In this document: positions 9,336 through 18,288 of the stretch, one piece after another
Numbering within the stretch: position 1 is the first letter of the stretch
Layout: every line of letters begins with the position of its first letter
Assembly: GCF_003634755.1 (NCBI RefSeq)
Contig: NZ_RBXA01000004.1
Span: 62,001 to 126,000, forward strand
From: Flavobacterium limicola
GTDB taxonomy: Bacteria; Bacteroidota; Bacteroidia; Flavobacteriales; Flavobacteriaceae
Length of the DNA stretch: 64,000 bases
Direction of reading: 5' to 3'
Notes under the pieces: model-generated
Told to the model about the DNA's origin: nothing
Database searches by the model: none
The model's input: the letters and a program-made list of their open reading frames with translations, nothing else
Program-made: the position numbers and the translations under genes

Positions 9336-10706
9336 ATGTCTAATATACTTCCGTTTTTATTGATTTTCATCGTTGCACTCGCTATTGGAGTTTTTATTGG
9401 CAAACTCATTTTCTCCGCTAGATTCCAATCCGAAAAAATCAGTTTAGAAGAGAAATTAATCGCTTTAAATTCTCAATTCAATCAACTGAAAGAGCAGATT
9501 ATTGCTGACAAAACCACTTTCGAAAAGCAATTAGAAAATACCAATACAGAAAAAGAAAACATTCGATGCGAAAAAGACAGTTTGGCCATTCAGCTTTCGA
9601 AAAAAGAAGTTGATTTTGAAAATCTTTGGGAACGCAACAAAGAGCAAAAGGAAGAAGTGGAAAAACTACAAGAAAAATTCACCAAAGAATTTGAAAATCT
9701 TGCCAACAAAATATTAGACGAAAAATCCAATAAATTTACGGAGCAGAACAAGGAAAACATGAAAAATATCCTGACACCATTACAGGATAAAATTCAATTG
9801 TTCGAAAAGAAAGTCGAAGATACCCATAAGGAAAGCATTGATTATCATGCGGCTTTGCGCCAACAGATTCTGGGATTACGAGAAATGAATATCCAGATGA
9901 GCAAAGAAACCATCAACCTGACCAAGGCTTTGAAAGGTGACAGCAAGACGCAAGGAAATTGGGGCGAACTAGTTTTGGAACGCGTTCTTGAAAAATCAGG
10001 ATTAGAGAAAGGTCGTGAATACGAAGTACAACAAGCGTTCACAACAGAAGATGGAAATCGCGTTTTTCCTGATGTTGTGATTAATCTGCCTGACGGAAAA
10101 AAGATGATTGTCGATTCTAAAGTTTCTTTGACGGCGTACGAAAAATACATCAATGAGGAAGATGATATTTTAAAAATAAGCTATTTGAAAGAACACGTCA
10201 ATTCCATCAAACGTCATGTTGAGCAATTAGGAAATAAAAATTATCATGATTTGTACCAAATAGAAAGTCCGGATTTTGTCTTATTATTTATCCCGATTGA
10301 ACCCGCGTTTGCAATGGCGCTGAATGAAGATACGAGTTTGTACAATAAGGCTTTCGAGAAAAACATTGTTATTGTTACGCCTGCCACTTTATTAGCTACT
10401 TTGCGAACGATTGACAGCATGTGGACCAACCAAAAACAACAAGAAAACGCACTCGAAATTGCGCGTCAAGCCGGCGCTTTGTATGATAAATTTGAAGGTT
10501 TTGTAGCTGATTTAATCAAAATTGGTAAAAAAATTGACGAAAGCAAAACAGAATACAGCGGAGCGATGAATAAACTCGTGGAAGGAAAAGGGAACCTGAT
10601 TGTAAGTGTCGAAAAATTGAAAAAAATGGGAGCTAAAGCAAAAAAAGCACTTCCAGAAAGCATATTAAACAGAGCTGAAAAAGACGAAAATCAATTAATA
10701 AATTAA
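9336..10706 (+). CDS. rmuC: DNA recombination protein RmuC
   Basis: The 456-residue protein has an N-terminal membrane segment (about residues 4-24), a long charged coiled coil to about residue 200, and then the RmuC core beginning near GNWGELVLERVLEKSGL and including FPDVVINLPDGKKMIVDSK, a stretch resembling restriction-endonuclease folds. RmuC limits inversions between short repeats in E. coli, but its biochemical activity is not settled. The next gene starts 6 bases later and the thioesterase follows without a gap, so the three are likely one operon. Confidence 0.93.
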   Translation: MSNILPFLLIFIVALAIGVFIGKLIFSARFQSEKISLEEKLIALNSQFNQLKEQIIADKTTFEKQLENTNTEKENIRCEKDSLAIQLSKKEVDFENLWERNKEQKEEVEKLQEKFTKEFENLANKILDEKSNKFTEQNKENMKNILTPLQDKIQLFEKKVEDTHKESIDYHAALRQQILGLREMNIQMSKETINLTKALKGDSKTQGNWGELVLERVLEKSGLEKGREYEVQQAFTTEDGNRVFPDVVINLPDGKKMIVDSKVSLTAYEKYINEEDDILKISYLKEHVNSIKRHVEQLGNKNYHDLYQIESPDFVLLFIPIEPAFAMALNEDTSLYNKAFEKNIVIVTPATLLATLRTIDSMWTNQKQQENALEIARQAGALYDKFEGFVADLIKIGKKIDESKTEYSGAMNKLVEGKGNLIVSVEKLKKMGAKAKKALPESILNRAEKDENQLIN

Positions 10707-10712
10707 ATAAAA

Positions 10713-11078
10713 ATGAGAAAATTTTTAATGGTTACCACTGTAATAGTAGTACTTTCTATTGTAGGTTATTTTACTTTTTTATACAACGCGACGTACAGCG
10801 AAGGAGTTCGTTCAGGCGAATTAATAAAAGTAAGTAACAAAGGCGTTGCTTTCAAAACCTGGGAAGGGGAAATAAGTCAGGGGATTTCCGGCGCACAAAT
10901 ATTTTCTTTTTCAGTATTGGACAGTGAGGAAAAAGTGATTGCTGACTTACAAGAATTCGAAGGGCAATACGTGCAGGTAAATTATGTGGAACGCTATCGC
11001 ACATTTCCTTGGTGGGGAGATACTCGCTATTTTATTACCGATGTCAAAAAAGTAAATTCTCCATTTAAAATAAAATAA
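10713..11078 (+). CDS. Small membrane-anchored conserved hypothetical protein
   Basis: This 121-residue protein has one N-terminal hydrophobic segment (about residues 4-24) and a soluble C-terminal part of about 95 residues with alternating beta-like stretches (GVAFKTWEGEI, IFSFSVLDSE, YVQVNYVERY, RYFITDVKKV). I know no function for it. It sits between rmuC and a hotdog thioesterase with gaps of 6 and 0 bases, which makes co-transcription very likely but does not define a role. Similar proteins in flavobacteria sometimes carry misleading names in databases. Confidence 0.75.
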   Translation: MRKFLMVTTVIVVLSIVGYFTFLYNATYSEGVRSGELIKVSNKGVAFKTWEGEISQGISGAQIFSFSVLDSEEKVIADLQEFEGQYVQVNYVERYRTFPWWGDTRYFITDVKKVNSPFKIK

Positions 11079-11624
11079 ATGAATCGTACCTTTAAAACTG
11101 TAGCTTCCTCTGACATTAGTATTTCGGAATTAATGTTGCCTTCGCATACTAATTTTAGCGGTAAAATTCACGGCGGATATATCTTATCCTTGCTGGATCA
11201 GATTGCGTTTGCTTGTGCCTCAAAATTTTCAGGCAATTATTGTGTAACTGCTTCGGTAGATACCGTAAATTTCCTCAAACCAATTGAAGTGGGTGAATTG
11301 GTAACAATGAAAGCTAGTGTCAATTATGTTGGGAACAGTTCCATGATTATTGGCATTCGGGTTGAGGCTGAAAATATTCAAACTGGAAAAATTAAGCATT
11401 GCAATTCCTCTTATTTCACGATGGTTGCCAAAGATAATGAAGGCAAAAGCATGCTGGTTCCTGGATTAATTCTGTCGAATATGAATGATGTACGTCGTTT
11501 TTGTAATTGCATCAAACAAATTGCCTTAAAAAAAGAAAAAGACCTGCACGAAGAAGAGTTTGATTACACCTCAAAAGAAGCATTAGAAGGCTTAAAAAAA
11601 TACAATATCAAGTTAGAGCTATAA
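11079..11624 (+). CDS. Acyl-CoA thioesterase, hotdog fold (YciA-like)
   Basis: The 181-residue protein has the hotdog motif HTNFSGKIHGGYILSLLDQ followed by a helix with the catalytic Asp (LLDQIAF), and the second-strand motif TASVDTVNFLKPIEVGE, as in cytosolic YciA/BFIT acyl-CoA hydrolases. These release free fatty acids and CoA, with broad chain-length preference. The start codon follows the upstream stop directly. The C-terminal 40 residues (from about 140) are charged and extend past the core fold. Confidence 0.85.
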   Translation: MNRTFKTVASSDISISELMLPSHTNFSGKIHGGYILSLLDQIAFACASKFSGNYCVTASVDTVNFLKPIEVGELVTMKASVNYVGNSSMIIGIRVEAENIQTGKIKHCNSSYFTMVAKDNEGKSMLVPGLILSNMNDVRRFCNCIKQIALKKEKDLHEEEFDYTSKEALEGLKKYNIKLEL

Positions 11625-11813
11625 TCATGGATAGTCATTAACTTTCTAATTGATAAAAAATAGTGTTTAAGAATTTTCATCAAAAGTATTTCAATGTAAT
11701 TTCTCATTAAAAAGACTAGCAAAATTAACTGATTCTCAAATTTTTCTCTGGATCAACACTTTAGTTTATTATATTTTTTTTGTAACTTTAAGTAATTTAA
11801 TTCATAGATCATT

Positions 11814-12353
11814 ATGAAAAAAATTACACAAATAGTACTACTCATTATTGCGAGTGCAACTTCTGCTCAAGAAAAAATGATGTCTTACGTAGGGATTACA
11901 AATTTTGAGGCTTCAATTCCTTTTTTTGAAGAAGTAAAAGCAATAAATGAAAAAACCACCTGTATTTTGATAACCAAAACAGGCCAAATTGCTTGTTGGA
12001 TTAACATTAAAGATTTTCAATTTAAAAGAGATTTAATGCAAGAGCATTTCAATAAAAATTACATGGAAAGCAACCGTTTTCCAAAAGCTGTTTTTAAAGG
12101 CACAATTGAGAAATTTGATTTAAAAAACCTTAACTCAGAATCCAGTCAATACCTAATCACGGGCAAAATAACCATACGTGGGAAAACTAAAAAGATAGTG
12201 ATCAACGGAACTCTGAAAAAAGTGGATAAAGGAATTGAACTCTATTCCGCCTTTCCTTTAAACACTGATGATTTTAATATAGAAATTCCTTTTATTGTCC
12301 GTAGCAAAATATCAAAAAATGTAAACACTCAAATTATTTGTGTCTTACAATAA
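11814..12353 (+). CDS. YceI-family secreted protein
   Basis: The 179-residue protein begins with a signal peptide (MKKITQIVLLIIASATSAQ). The mature part follows the YceI lipocalin-like pattern, with FEASIPFFEEVKAI, then RFPKAVFKGTIEKF, the central GKITIRGKTKKIVINGTL strand pair and a C-terminal FNIEIPFIVRSKI. YceI proteins bind long hydrophobic molecules such as polyisoprenoids in the periplasm, but several are of unknown role. It ends 2 bases from the convergent stop of the TIGR01777 gene, and the 189 bases before it hold nothing else recognisable. Confidence 0.85.
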   Translation: MKKITQIVLLIIASATSAQEKMMSYVGITNFEASIPFFEEVKAINEKTTCILITKTGQIACWINIKDFQFKRDLMQEHFNKNYMESNRFPKAVFKGTIEKFDLKNLNSESSQYLITGKITIRGKTKKIVINGTLKKVDKGIELYSAFPLNTDDFNIEIPFIVRSKISKNVNTQIICVLQ

Positions 12354-12355
12354 AT

Positions 12356-13270
12356 CTATTTTGTTAAACAATCCCTTAAAGCGCCTTCTAGATTTTTAAA
12401 TTGAAATTTAAAACCGGATTGCTCTATTTTCTCCGATGAAACTCTTCTTCCGGTAAGAACAATTACTGCCATTTCACCCATCACAAATTGCAACACAAAA
12501 GCAGGAACATTAGGCAGCCAAATAGAATATCCAAAAACGCAGGCTAATGTTTTAGAAAAAATAGTATTTGTAGTATTATCATTTACTGCTGCATTATAAG
12601 GTCCTTCCATACTTGCATCTGAAATAGCTTGCAAATAAATAGCGCACAAATCATCTACATGAATCCAAGGCATATATTGCTTCCCAGAGCCCAATGCTGA
12701 ACCCAACCTGAATTTGAACAAAGGAATCAGCTTCTTTAAAAAACCGTCATTTTTCCCTAATACTAATCCTGTACGGATTTTCACTGTACGGATATTCAAA
12801 TTCTCAATGAAATCAATAGAATCTTCCCATTTTTGACACGTGTAGCCCAAGAAATCATTTGCTGGTTTCATATCCTCCGTACAAATTTCCTCTCCATTTA
12901 CAGCGCCATAAATCCCCACCGCCGAAGCAGAAACAAAAGCATCTAGTTTTTTATAATGCTTTTTTAAAACGGAATATAATAATTGAGTGGATTTTTCCCG
13001 ACTATCAATTATGGCAGCTTTTCGCTTCGCAGTCCATCTTTTCTCTGCTATGTTTTCACCAGCCAGATGAATAATATAATCTGCTTTCAAAATTGCTTCT
13101 TCATCAATAGTTTGCTTTGCAACATCCCATTTGTAATAGAAAACATCTCCTGTATTCTGTTTTTCAGTCCTACTTAAGATGGAAACAGAATATCCTTTGG
13201 CCAACAATAAAGTAGTCAAATTTCTTCCGATAAATCCCGAACCGCCGCTTATTAAAACATTCTTTTTCAT
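12356..13270 (-). CDS. TIGR01777-family NAD(P)-dependent epimerase/oxidoreductase
   Basis: The 304-residue protein has the dinucleotide-binding motif ISGGSGFIGRNLTTLLL at residues 7-23 and the TIGR01777 features DYIIHLAGENIAEKRWT and SASAVGIYG, plus PWIHVDDLCAIY and a C-terminal DUF1731-like tail (GRRVSSEKIEQSGFKFQF). The substrate is unknown. Its family often occurs next to photolyase or SRPBCC genes, and here it is transcribed away from the TetR-like gene that opens the photolyase operon, with a shared 117-base control region holding a palindrome at 13320-13349. Confidence 0.88.
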   Translation of the reverse strand: MKKNVLISGGSGFIGRNLTTLLLAKGYSVSILSRTEKQNTGDVFYYKWDVAKQTIDEEAILKADYIIHLAGENIAEKRWTAKRKAAIIDSREKSTQLLYSVLKKHYKKLDAFVSASAVGIYGAVNGEEICTEDMKPANDFLGYTCQKWEDSIDFIENLNIRTVKIRTGLVLGKNDGFLKKLIPLFKFRLGSALGSGKQYMPWIHVDDLCAIYLQAISDASMEGPYNAAVNDNTTNTIFSKTLACVFGYSIWLPNVPAFVLQFVMGEMAVIVLTGRRVSSEKIEQSGFKFQFKNLEGALRDCLTK

Positions 13271-13319
13271 AATAGTGTAAAGCTAATGATTTATAACGAT
13301 ATAAAATTATATTAAATTT

Positions 13320-13349
13320 TGTTTAACTTTATTAATATATAGTTAAACA
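13320..13349. promoter_or_regulatory. Palindrome in divergent control region, candidate operator
   Basis: The half-sites tgtttaact (13320-13328) and agttaaaca (13341-13349) are exact inverted copies around a 12-base AT-rich spacer. They lie between the divergent TIGR01777 gene and TetR-like gene. A weak -7-like box (taccttta, 13355-13362) follows on the plus strand. The TetR-like product or the MerR regulator at 26.3 kb could bind; the half-site shares gtttaa with the crtI promoter palindrome. Confidence 0.4.
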
Positions 13350-13387
13350 TTCACTACCTTTATACTCTAATTTGAAACACATCAAAA

Positions 13388-14047
13388 ATGGCTACTAAAA
13401 AAACCCCAATAACAAAAGACAAAATAGTTTCTATGTACATGAATTATGTACTAGATCATAGTGAAAAACCAAAATCAGTTTATCATTTTACAAAAATCAA
13501 TGATTTTACAGAAACTGAATTTTATGCATTTTTTGGAACTATAGAAAGTATTGAAAAAGAAATTTTCAAAATGTTTGTAGAAAAAACTATCGATTTGCTA
13601 AACAAAAACAAGGAATACGAGATGTATGACATGAAAAGCAAAATGTTAAGTTTTTACTTTACTTTCTTCGAAATATTAACTGCTAACAGAAGTTACGTTG
13701 TACTTGTATTGCAAGAGCACAATAATCAGTTGAAAAAATTGATGCAGCTTTCCGGCCTAAGAAACAGTTTCAAAAATTTCCTTACTGAAATCATTTCAGA
13801 TGAGTTTAGAACACAACAAGAAAAACTTCAAAATTTCCAAGAGAAAACATTTCAGGAAACGTCTTGGATTCAACTTTTATTGACACTGAAATTCTGGTTG
13901 GATGATTCGTCACCTTCTTTTGAGAAAACGGATATTTATATTGAAAAATCAGTAAAAGTGACTTTTGAATTAATGAATATTGCTCCTATAGACAGCTTAA
14001 TCGATTTTGGAAAATTTATTTTCAAAGAAAAAATATACAATAAGTAA
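13388..14047 (+). CDS. TetR-like transcriptional regulator
   Basis: The 219-residue all-helical protein has a degenerate TetR/AcrR-type N-terminal DNA-binding region (about residues 8-60, with FTETEFYAFFGTIESIEKEIF in the place of the recognition helix and the following helix) and a long helical C-terminal part like the TetR ligand/dimer domain. It is the first gene of the plus-strand photolyase operon and overlaps the ABC1 gene by one base (TAATG). Being first and next to a palindrome, it may regulate its own operon. The N-terminal match is weaker than in typical TetR proteins, so a non-regulatory partner of the kinase-like protein is possible. Confidence 0.65.
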   Translation: MATKKTPITKDKIVSMYMNYVLDHSEKPKSVYHFTKINDFTETEFYAFFGTIESIEKEIFKMFVEKTIDLLNKNKEYEMYDMKSKMLSFYFTFFEILTANRSYVVLVLQEHNNQLKKLMQLSGLRNSFKNFLTEIISDEFRTQQEKLQNFQEKTFQETSWIQLLLTLKFWLDDSSPSFEKTDIYIEKSVKVTFELMNIAPIDSLIDFGKFIFKEKIYNK

Positions 14048-15354
14048 TGAAAACGATAGACTACATCCCTACTTCAAAAATTGAAAGGGCTACAAAACTG
14101 GTGCAAACTGGTGCAAAAGTTGGCGTGAACTACTTGAAATATTACGGAGAGAAAATGGTCAATTCTGACTTGACACGTGATAAATTAAATGAAGACAATG
14201 CTGAAGATATTTATGACGGATTGAAAAGTTTGAAAGGAAGTGCGCTGAAAGTTGCTCAAATGTTAAGCATGGACAAAAGCTTTTTACCACAAGCTTACGT
14301 TGAAAAATTTTCATTATCTCAGTTCTCCGTACCGCCACTTTCGGCTCCATTAGTACTGAAAACGTTCAAGACAAATTTTGGAAAAACACCGTACGAAATT
14401 TTTGATGAGTTCAATGCTGAATCAAGGAATGCTGCAAGCATTGGACAAGTACATATTGCGGTAAAAGACGGTAAAAAACTAGCTGTAAAAATTCAATACC
14501 CTGGAGTTGCCAACAGTATTTCATCAGATTTAGCGATGGTTAAACCAATTGCCATCAGAATGTTTAACCTTCAAGGAAAAGATTCTGATAAGTATTTTAA
14601 GGAAGTTGAAGACAAATTAGTTGAAGAAACTAATTATTTACTAGAATTAAAACAAAGCCAAGAAGTAGTTGCTGCCTGTAAAAAAATTCAAAATTTAGTA
14701 TTTCCAAATTACTATCCTGAATTCTCATCAGAAAAAATCATCACGATGGATTGGATGACAGGAAAGCATCTTTCAGAATTTACGAAGCTAAATACCAACC
14801 AGGAAGTGGCCGCTAAAATTGGGCAAGCTTTATGGGATTTCTACATGTATCAAATTCATGTTTTGAAAAAAGTACACGCTGATCCACATCCTGGAAATTT
14901 TTTGGTGAATGAAGAAAATCAATTAGTTGCTCTGGATTTTGGTTGTATGAAACAAATTCCAAATGATTTTTATACTCCTTATTTTGAATTGATTGATAAA
15001 AAGGTCATCAACGATACAAAATTGTTTAATGCAAAATTGTTTGAGTTAGAAATTTTACGTGTTGATGATTCGAAAGAAGAGGTAGCCTATTTCACCGAAT
15101 TATTTCATGATTTATTGTCTTTGTTTACAAAACCATTTCAGGCAGAAACATTCGATTTTTCTGATGAGACTTTTTTTGAAAGTATCGCAGCATTAGGAGA
15201 ACGCTTTTCGAAAGATACCAATCTTAGAAAAATGAATGGTAACCGAGGTTCAAAGCATTTCATTTATATGAACAGAACATTCTTTGGACTATACAATTTA
15301 ATGTTTGATTTAAAAGCGAAAATTGTTGTGAATGAATATCAAAAATACAAGTAG
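14047..15354 (+). CDS. ABC1/UbiB (AarF, COQ8) kinase-like protein
   Basis: The 435-residue protein shows the atypical-kinase motifs: the KxxQ-type motif LKGSALKVAQMLSMD near residue 60, the Ala-rich loop AASIGQVHIAV near residue 137, the lysine strand AVKIQYPGV, the catalytic loop VHADPHPGNFLV and the metal motif LDFGCMKQ. UbiB/COQ8 proteins are ATPases tied to quinone or isoprenoid lipid handling. Its stop overlaps the GTG start of the DUF2256 gene. Residence in a photolyase/cryptochrome operon and near carotenoid genes suggests a lipid or isoprenoid role in light stress, which is inference. Confidence 0.9.
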   Translation: MKTIDYIPTSKIERATKLVQTGAKVGVNYLKYYGEKMVNSDLTRDKLNEDNAEDIYDGLKSLKGSALKVAQMLSMDKSFLPQAYVEKFSLSQFSVPPLSAPLVLKTFKTNFGKTPYEIFDEFNAESRNAASIGQVHIAVKDGKKLAVKIQYPGVANSISSDLAMVKPIAIRMFNLQGKDSDKYFKEVEDKLVEETNYLLELKQSQEVVAACKKIQNLVFPNYYPEFSSEKIITMDWMTGKHLSEFTKLNTNQEVAAKIGQALWDFYMYQIHVLKKVHADPHPGNFLVNEENQLVALDFGCMKQIPNDFYTPYFELIDKKVINDTKLFNAKLFELEILRVDDSKEEVAYFTELFHDLLSLFTKPFQAETFDFSDETFFESIAALGERFSKDTNLRKMNGNRGSKHFIYMNRTFFGLYNLMFDLKAKIVVNEYQKYK

Positions 15355-15488
15355 TGAAGAAGGAAAATCTGCCTTCAAAAATGTGTTTGGTTTGCAACCG
15401 ACCTTTTAGCTGGCGGAAAAAATGGGAAAAAGTATGGGACGAAGTCAAATATTGTAGCGAAAAATGCAAAAGAAACAAAAAGGGTTAG
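15354..15488 (+). CDS. DUF2256 small zinc-finger-like protein
   Basis: This 44-residue reading frame starts at a GTG that overlaps the stop of the ABC1 gene (an ATG at 15381 is the alternative) and ends inside the DASH cryptochrome gene, overlapping it by 25 bases. The protein has the family pattern MCLVCNRPFSWRKKW and DEVKYCSEKCKR, with four Cys in two CxxC/CxxxC pairs that look like a zinc site. DUF2256 proteins are known to be encoded beside cryptochromes and photolyases, but no function is established. The tight overlaps on both sides imply translational coupling. Confidence 0.88.
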   Translation: MKKENLPSKMCLVCNRPFSWRKKWEKVWDEVKYCSEKCKRNKKG

Positions 15489-16768
15489 TTTGGTTTAGAA
15501 ATGATTTGAGAGTTCATGACAATGAATCGTTGACAAATGCTATTGATGAAAATGAAACCGTAATCGCGGTGTATTTTTTCGATCCAAGGCATTTTGAGGA
15601 TACTAATTTTGGATTTAAAAAAACAGAAAAGTTTCGAACTAAATTCCTAATTGAATCGGTAACGGCATTGAAACAAAATCTGGAAAAATTGAATATTCCG
15701 CTTTTGGTTTATCACCAAAAACCTGAAGATGCGATTCCCAAAATAATTACTCAAAATGAAATCAGTTCTGTATACTTCCAAGAAGAATGGACAAGTGAAG
15801 AAATGGAAGTTTTAGAGAATGTAAAATCGAAAGTTTCAGATTCAGTAGCTTTTAAAAGCACCTACAATCAGTTCTTATTTCATCCTGAAGATATTCCGTT
15901 TGACCTAGCATCGATTCCAAATGTTTTTACACAGTTCAGAAATCAATGTGAAAAATCAACGAAAATCCGTTCTGAATTTACAGTTCAACCAATGCCAGAA
16001 TATAATTGGATTACAAACGAAACTGTAATTCCCAGTATGGAAACATTAGGTTTTACTGATTTTGAAATGGATTCCAGAACGGCTTTTCCTTTTTCTGGCG
16101 GTGAAGATGAAGCAAAGAAACGATTGCAAAATTATTTTTGGGAAACCAAAAAACTAAGTGTTTACAAATTGACCCGAAACGGATTAATTGGAGCTGATTT
16201 TAGTTCGAAGTTTTCTCCTTGGTTGGCAAACGGCTCTATTTCGGCAAAGACTATTTATTGGGAAATTAATAAATACGAACAACAAATCGGGAAAAATGAA
16301 TCCACGTATTGGTTAATTTTTGAACTGATTTGGAGAGATTATTTTAAATATATATCGTTGAAAAACGGGAATTCGATTTTTAAAATCGGAGGAATTTTAG
16401 ACAAAAAATACGATTGGAAAACCAATCAATCAGCAATAAAAAAATGGATTAACGGCACGACAGAAGAACCTTTCGTAAATGCTAATATGATTGAATTGCA
16501 ACAAACAGGATGGATGAGCAATCGCGGGAGGCAAAATGTAGGTTCCTATTTTGCAAAGGAATTACTATTAGATTGGCGTATAGGAGCTGCATATTTTGAA
16601 GCGATGCTTATTGATTACGATGTACATAGCAATTACGGGAATTGGATGTATGTTTCCGGTGTTGGTAACGATCCAAGAGACCGGAAGTTCAACATTAAGT
16701 TACAAGCATCCAATTACGATGGACAATCAAAATTCCAGAAATTATGGTTGCAACAACAATTATTTTAA
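15464..16768 (+). CDS. DASH-type cryptochrome
   Basis: The 434-residue flavoprotein has the photolyase N-terminal alpha/beta domain (LVWFRNDLRVHDNESL) and the FAD domain with FELIWRDYFKYISL, WMSNRGRQNVGSYF and the DASH hallmark NYGNWMYVSGVGNDPRDRKFN. The VFTQFRNQCE segment also fits the DASH class. DASH cryptochromes repair cyclobutane dimers in single-stranded or looped DNA and may signal light. They use FAD and usually a folate antenna, which fits folE further down the operon. The gene overlaps DUF2256 and is 8 bases from the next cryptochrome gene. Confidence 0.93.
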   Translation: MQKKQKGLVWFRNDLRVHDNESLTNAIDENETVIAVYFFDPRHFEDTNFGFKKTEKFRTKFLIESVTALKQNLEKLNIPLLVYHQKPEDAIPKIITQNEISSVYFQEEWTSEEMEVLENVKSKVSDSVAFKSTYNQFLFHPEDIPFDLASIPNVFTQFRNQCEKSTKIRSEFTVQPMPEYNWITNETVIPSMETLGFTDFEMDSRTAFPFSGGEDEAKKRLQNYFWETKKLSVYKLTRNGLIGADFSSKFSPWLANGSISAKTIYWEINKYEQQIGKNESTYWLIFELIWRDYFKYISLKNGNSIFKIGGILDKKYDWKTNQSAIKKWINGTTEEPFVNANMIELQQTGWMSNRGRQNVGSYFAKELLLDWRIGAAYFEAMLIDYDVHSNYGNWMYVSGVGNDPRDRKFNIKLQASNYDGQSKFQKLWLQQQLF

Positions 16769-16776
16769 AAAGATAA

Positions 16777-18261
16777 ATGAATACTAATAAAAAACATATT
16801 AATGTAGTTTGGTTCAAAAGGGATCTTCGTTTACAGGATAACGAGGCGATTTTTAATGCAACAAAAACTGGCATACCCACATTGTTGCTTTATGTATTCG
16901 AAAAATCTTTAGAAAATGATTCACATTACAGCCCTAGACACTGGAATTTCATCAAGCAATCACTTGTAGACATTAACAAACAACTGGAACAATCGAACAC
17001 GCAAGTGTTAGCGGTTACTTCAGAAATTCTTCAGGTATTTAATATCCTTGAGGAAACATATAAAATTGAAACCGTGTATTCACATCAGGAAACTGGTTTA
17101 AAAATTACTTACGAAAGAGATAAAACTTTCAAACGCTTTTGCAAAAACAATCAAATAAATTGGATTGAAAATACCAATAACGGAATTTTCAGAGCCTTAC
17201 GAAACCGAACGAATTGGGTTGCTAAGTGGGAAGACTACATGAATCAACCGCAATTTATTTTCGATGGTAAACCAGAAAATTTTCTAAATACGGAAGCACT
17301 ATTCGAACTCGAAAAAGCTTTAGAAAAAACCAATTTAGAAACTGTTCCGGATGCTATTTTCCAAAAAGGTGGCAGCACCATGGCTGGGAAATATTTACAG
17401 ACATTTTTTGACGAACGGTATCACAATTATAATTCGCATATTTCGAAACCTTTATTAGCTCGAAAAAGTTGTAGCAGATTGTCCCCATATATCGCTTGGG
17501 GAAATTTATCTTCGAGACAAGTATTGCAAAAAGCGGCTACGTTCCTATTGACCTGCAATAACAAAAAGCAAATTGATTCCTTTGTATCTCGACTTACTTG
17601 GCAAGCACATTTTATCCAAAAATTTGAAATGGAAGAAGTCATGGAGTTTGAAAGTGTTAATAAGGGATTCCATTCGTTGAAAAAGAAAGTCAATGAAAAT
17701 TACATTGAAGCTTGGAAAACGGGACAAACCGGATTTCCATTGATTGATGCTTGCATGCGCTGTTTGAATGAAACTGGCTATTTGAACTTTAGAATGCGCG
17801 CCATGTTGGTTTCATTTTTCACCCATAATTTATGGCAGCCTTGGCAAGAAGCCACGCAGCATTTATCACAAATGTTTCTGGATTTTGAGCCCGGAATTCA
17901 TTTTCCGCAATTGCAAATGCAGGCTGGCGAAACCGGAATTAATATGTTACGTATATATAATCCGATAAAGAACAGCTACGAACACGATCCTGACGGTGAA
18001 TTTATTAAAAAATGGGTTCCTGAATTACGCGATTTACCTCGGGCTTTTGTACATGAACCTTATAAAATGACCTATTTGGATCAAAAATTTAACGATTTTG
18101 AAGTTGGAGTTAATTATCCAAAACCCATTGTAAACATGGAAAGAACGAGAAAATTTGCGAGTGATTTTTTATGGAAAATGAAGAAAAATCCTTTGGTAAA
18201 AGAAGAAAGTTCGCGGATATTAAAGCTGCATACCATGGCTGATATTGGAGATAGTGAGTAA
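16777..18261 (+). CDS. Divergent cryptochrome/photolyase-family flavoprotein
   Basis: The 494-residue protein opens with the photolyase domain (VVWFKRDLRLQDNEAIF) and has an FAD-domain core with SRLTWQAHFIQKFE, TGFPLIDACMRCLNETGYL and FRMRAMLVSFFTHNL. At about residues 374-395 the usual GNWQWxAGTG region reads QLQMQAGETGINMLRIYNP, so the proximal Trp of the photoreduction chain and the second Trp of WxW are Leu and Met. It is longer than the DASH and class I proteins of this window. It is probably FAD-bound and light-active but of uncertain function (repair, signalling or both). It sits 8 bases after the DASH gene and 27 bases before TIGR03643. Confidence 0.85.
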   Translation: MNTNKKHINVVWFKRDLRLQDNEAIFNATKTGIPTLLLYVFEKSLENDSHYSPRHWNFIKQSLVDINKQLEQSNTQVLAVTSEILQVFNILEETYKIETVYSHQETGLKITYERDKTFKRFCKNNQINWIENTNNGIFRALRNRTNWVAKWEDYMNQPQFIFDGKPENFLNTEALFELEKALEKTNLETVPDAIFQKGGSTMAGKYLQTFFDERYHNYNSHISKPLLARKSCSRLSPYIAWGNLSSRQVLQKAATFLLTCNNKKQIDSFVSRLTWQAHFIQKFEMEEVMEFESVNKGFHSLKKKVNENYIEAWKTGQTGFPLIDACMRCLNETGYLNFRMRAMLVSFFTHNLWQPWQEATQHLSQMFLDFEPGIHFPQLQMQAGETGINMLRIYNPIKNSYEHDPDGEFIKKWVPELRDLPRAFVHEPYKMTYLDQKFNDFEVGVNYPKPIVNMERTRKFASDFLWKMKKNPLVKEESSRILKLHTMADIGDSE

Positions 18262-18288
18262 TATTTGAATGGCAAAAAAATATAATTT

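Noticed and set aside
9845..10153. 102-codon minus-strand frame inside rmuC
   Set aside because: It is antisense to the conserved RmuC core, has a Cys/Ser-rich low-quality composition and no homology that I recognise.
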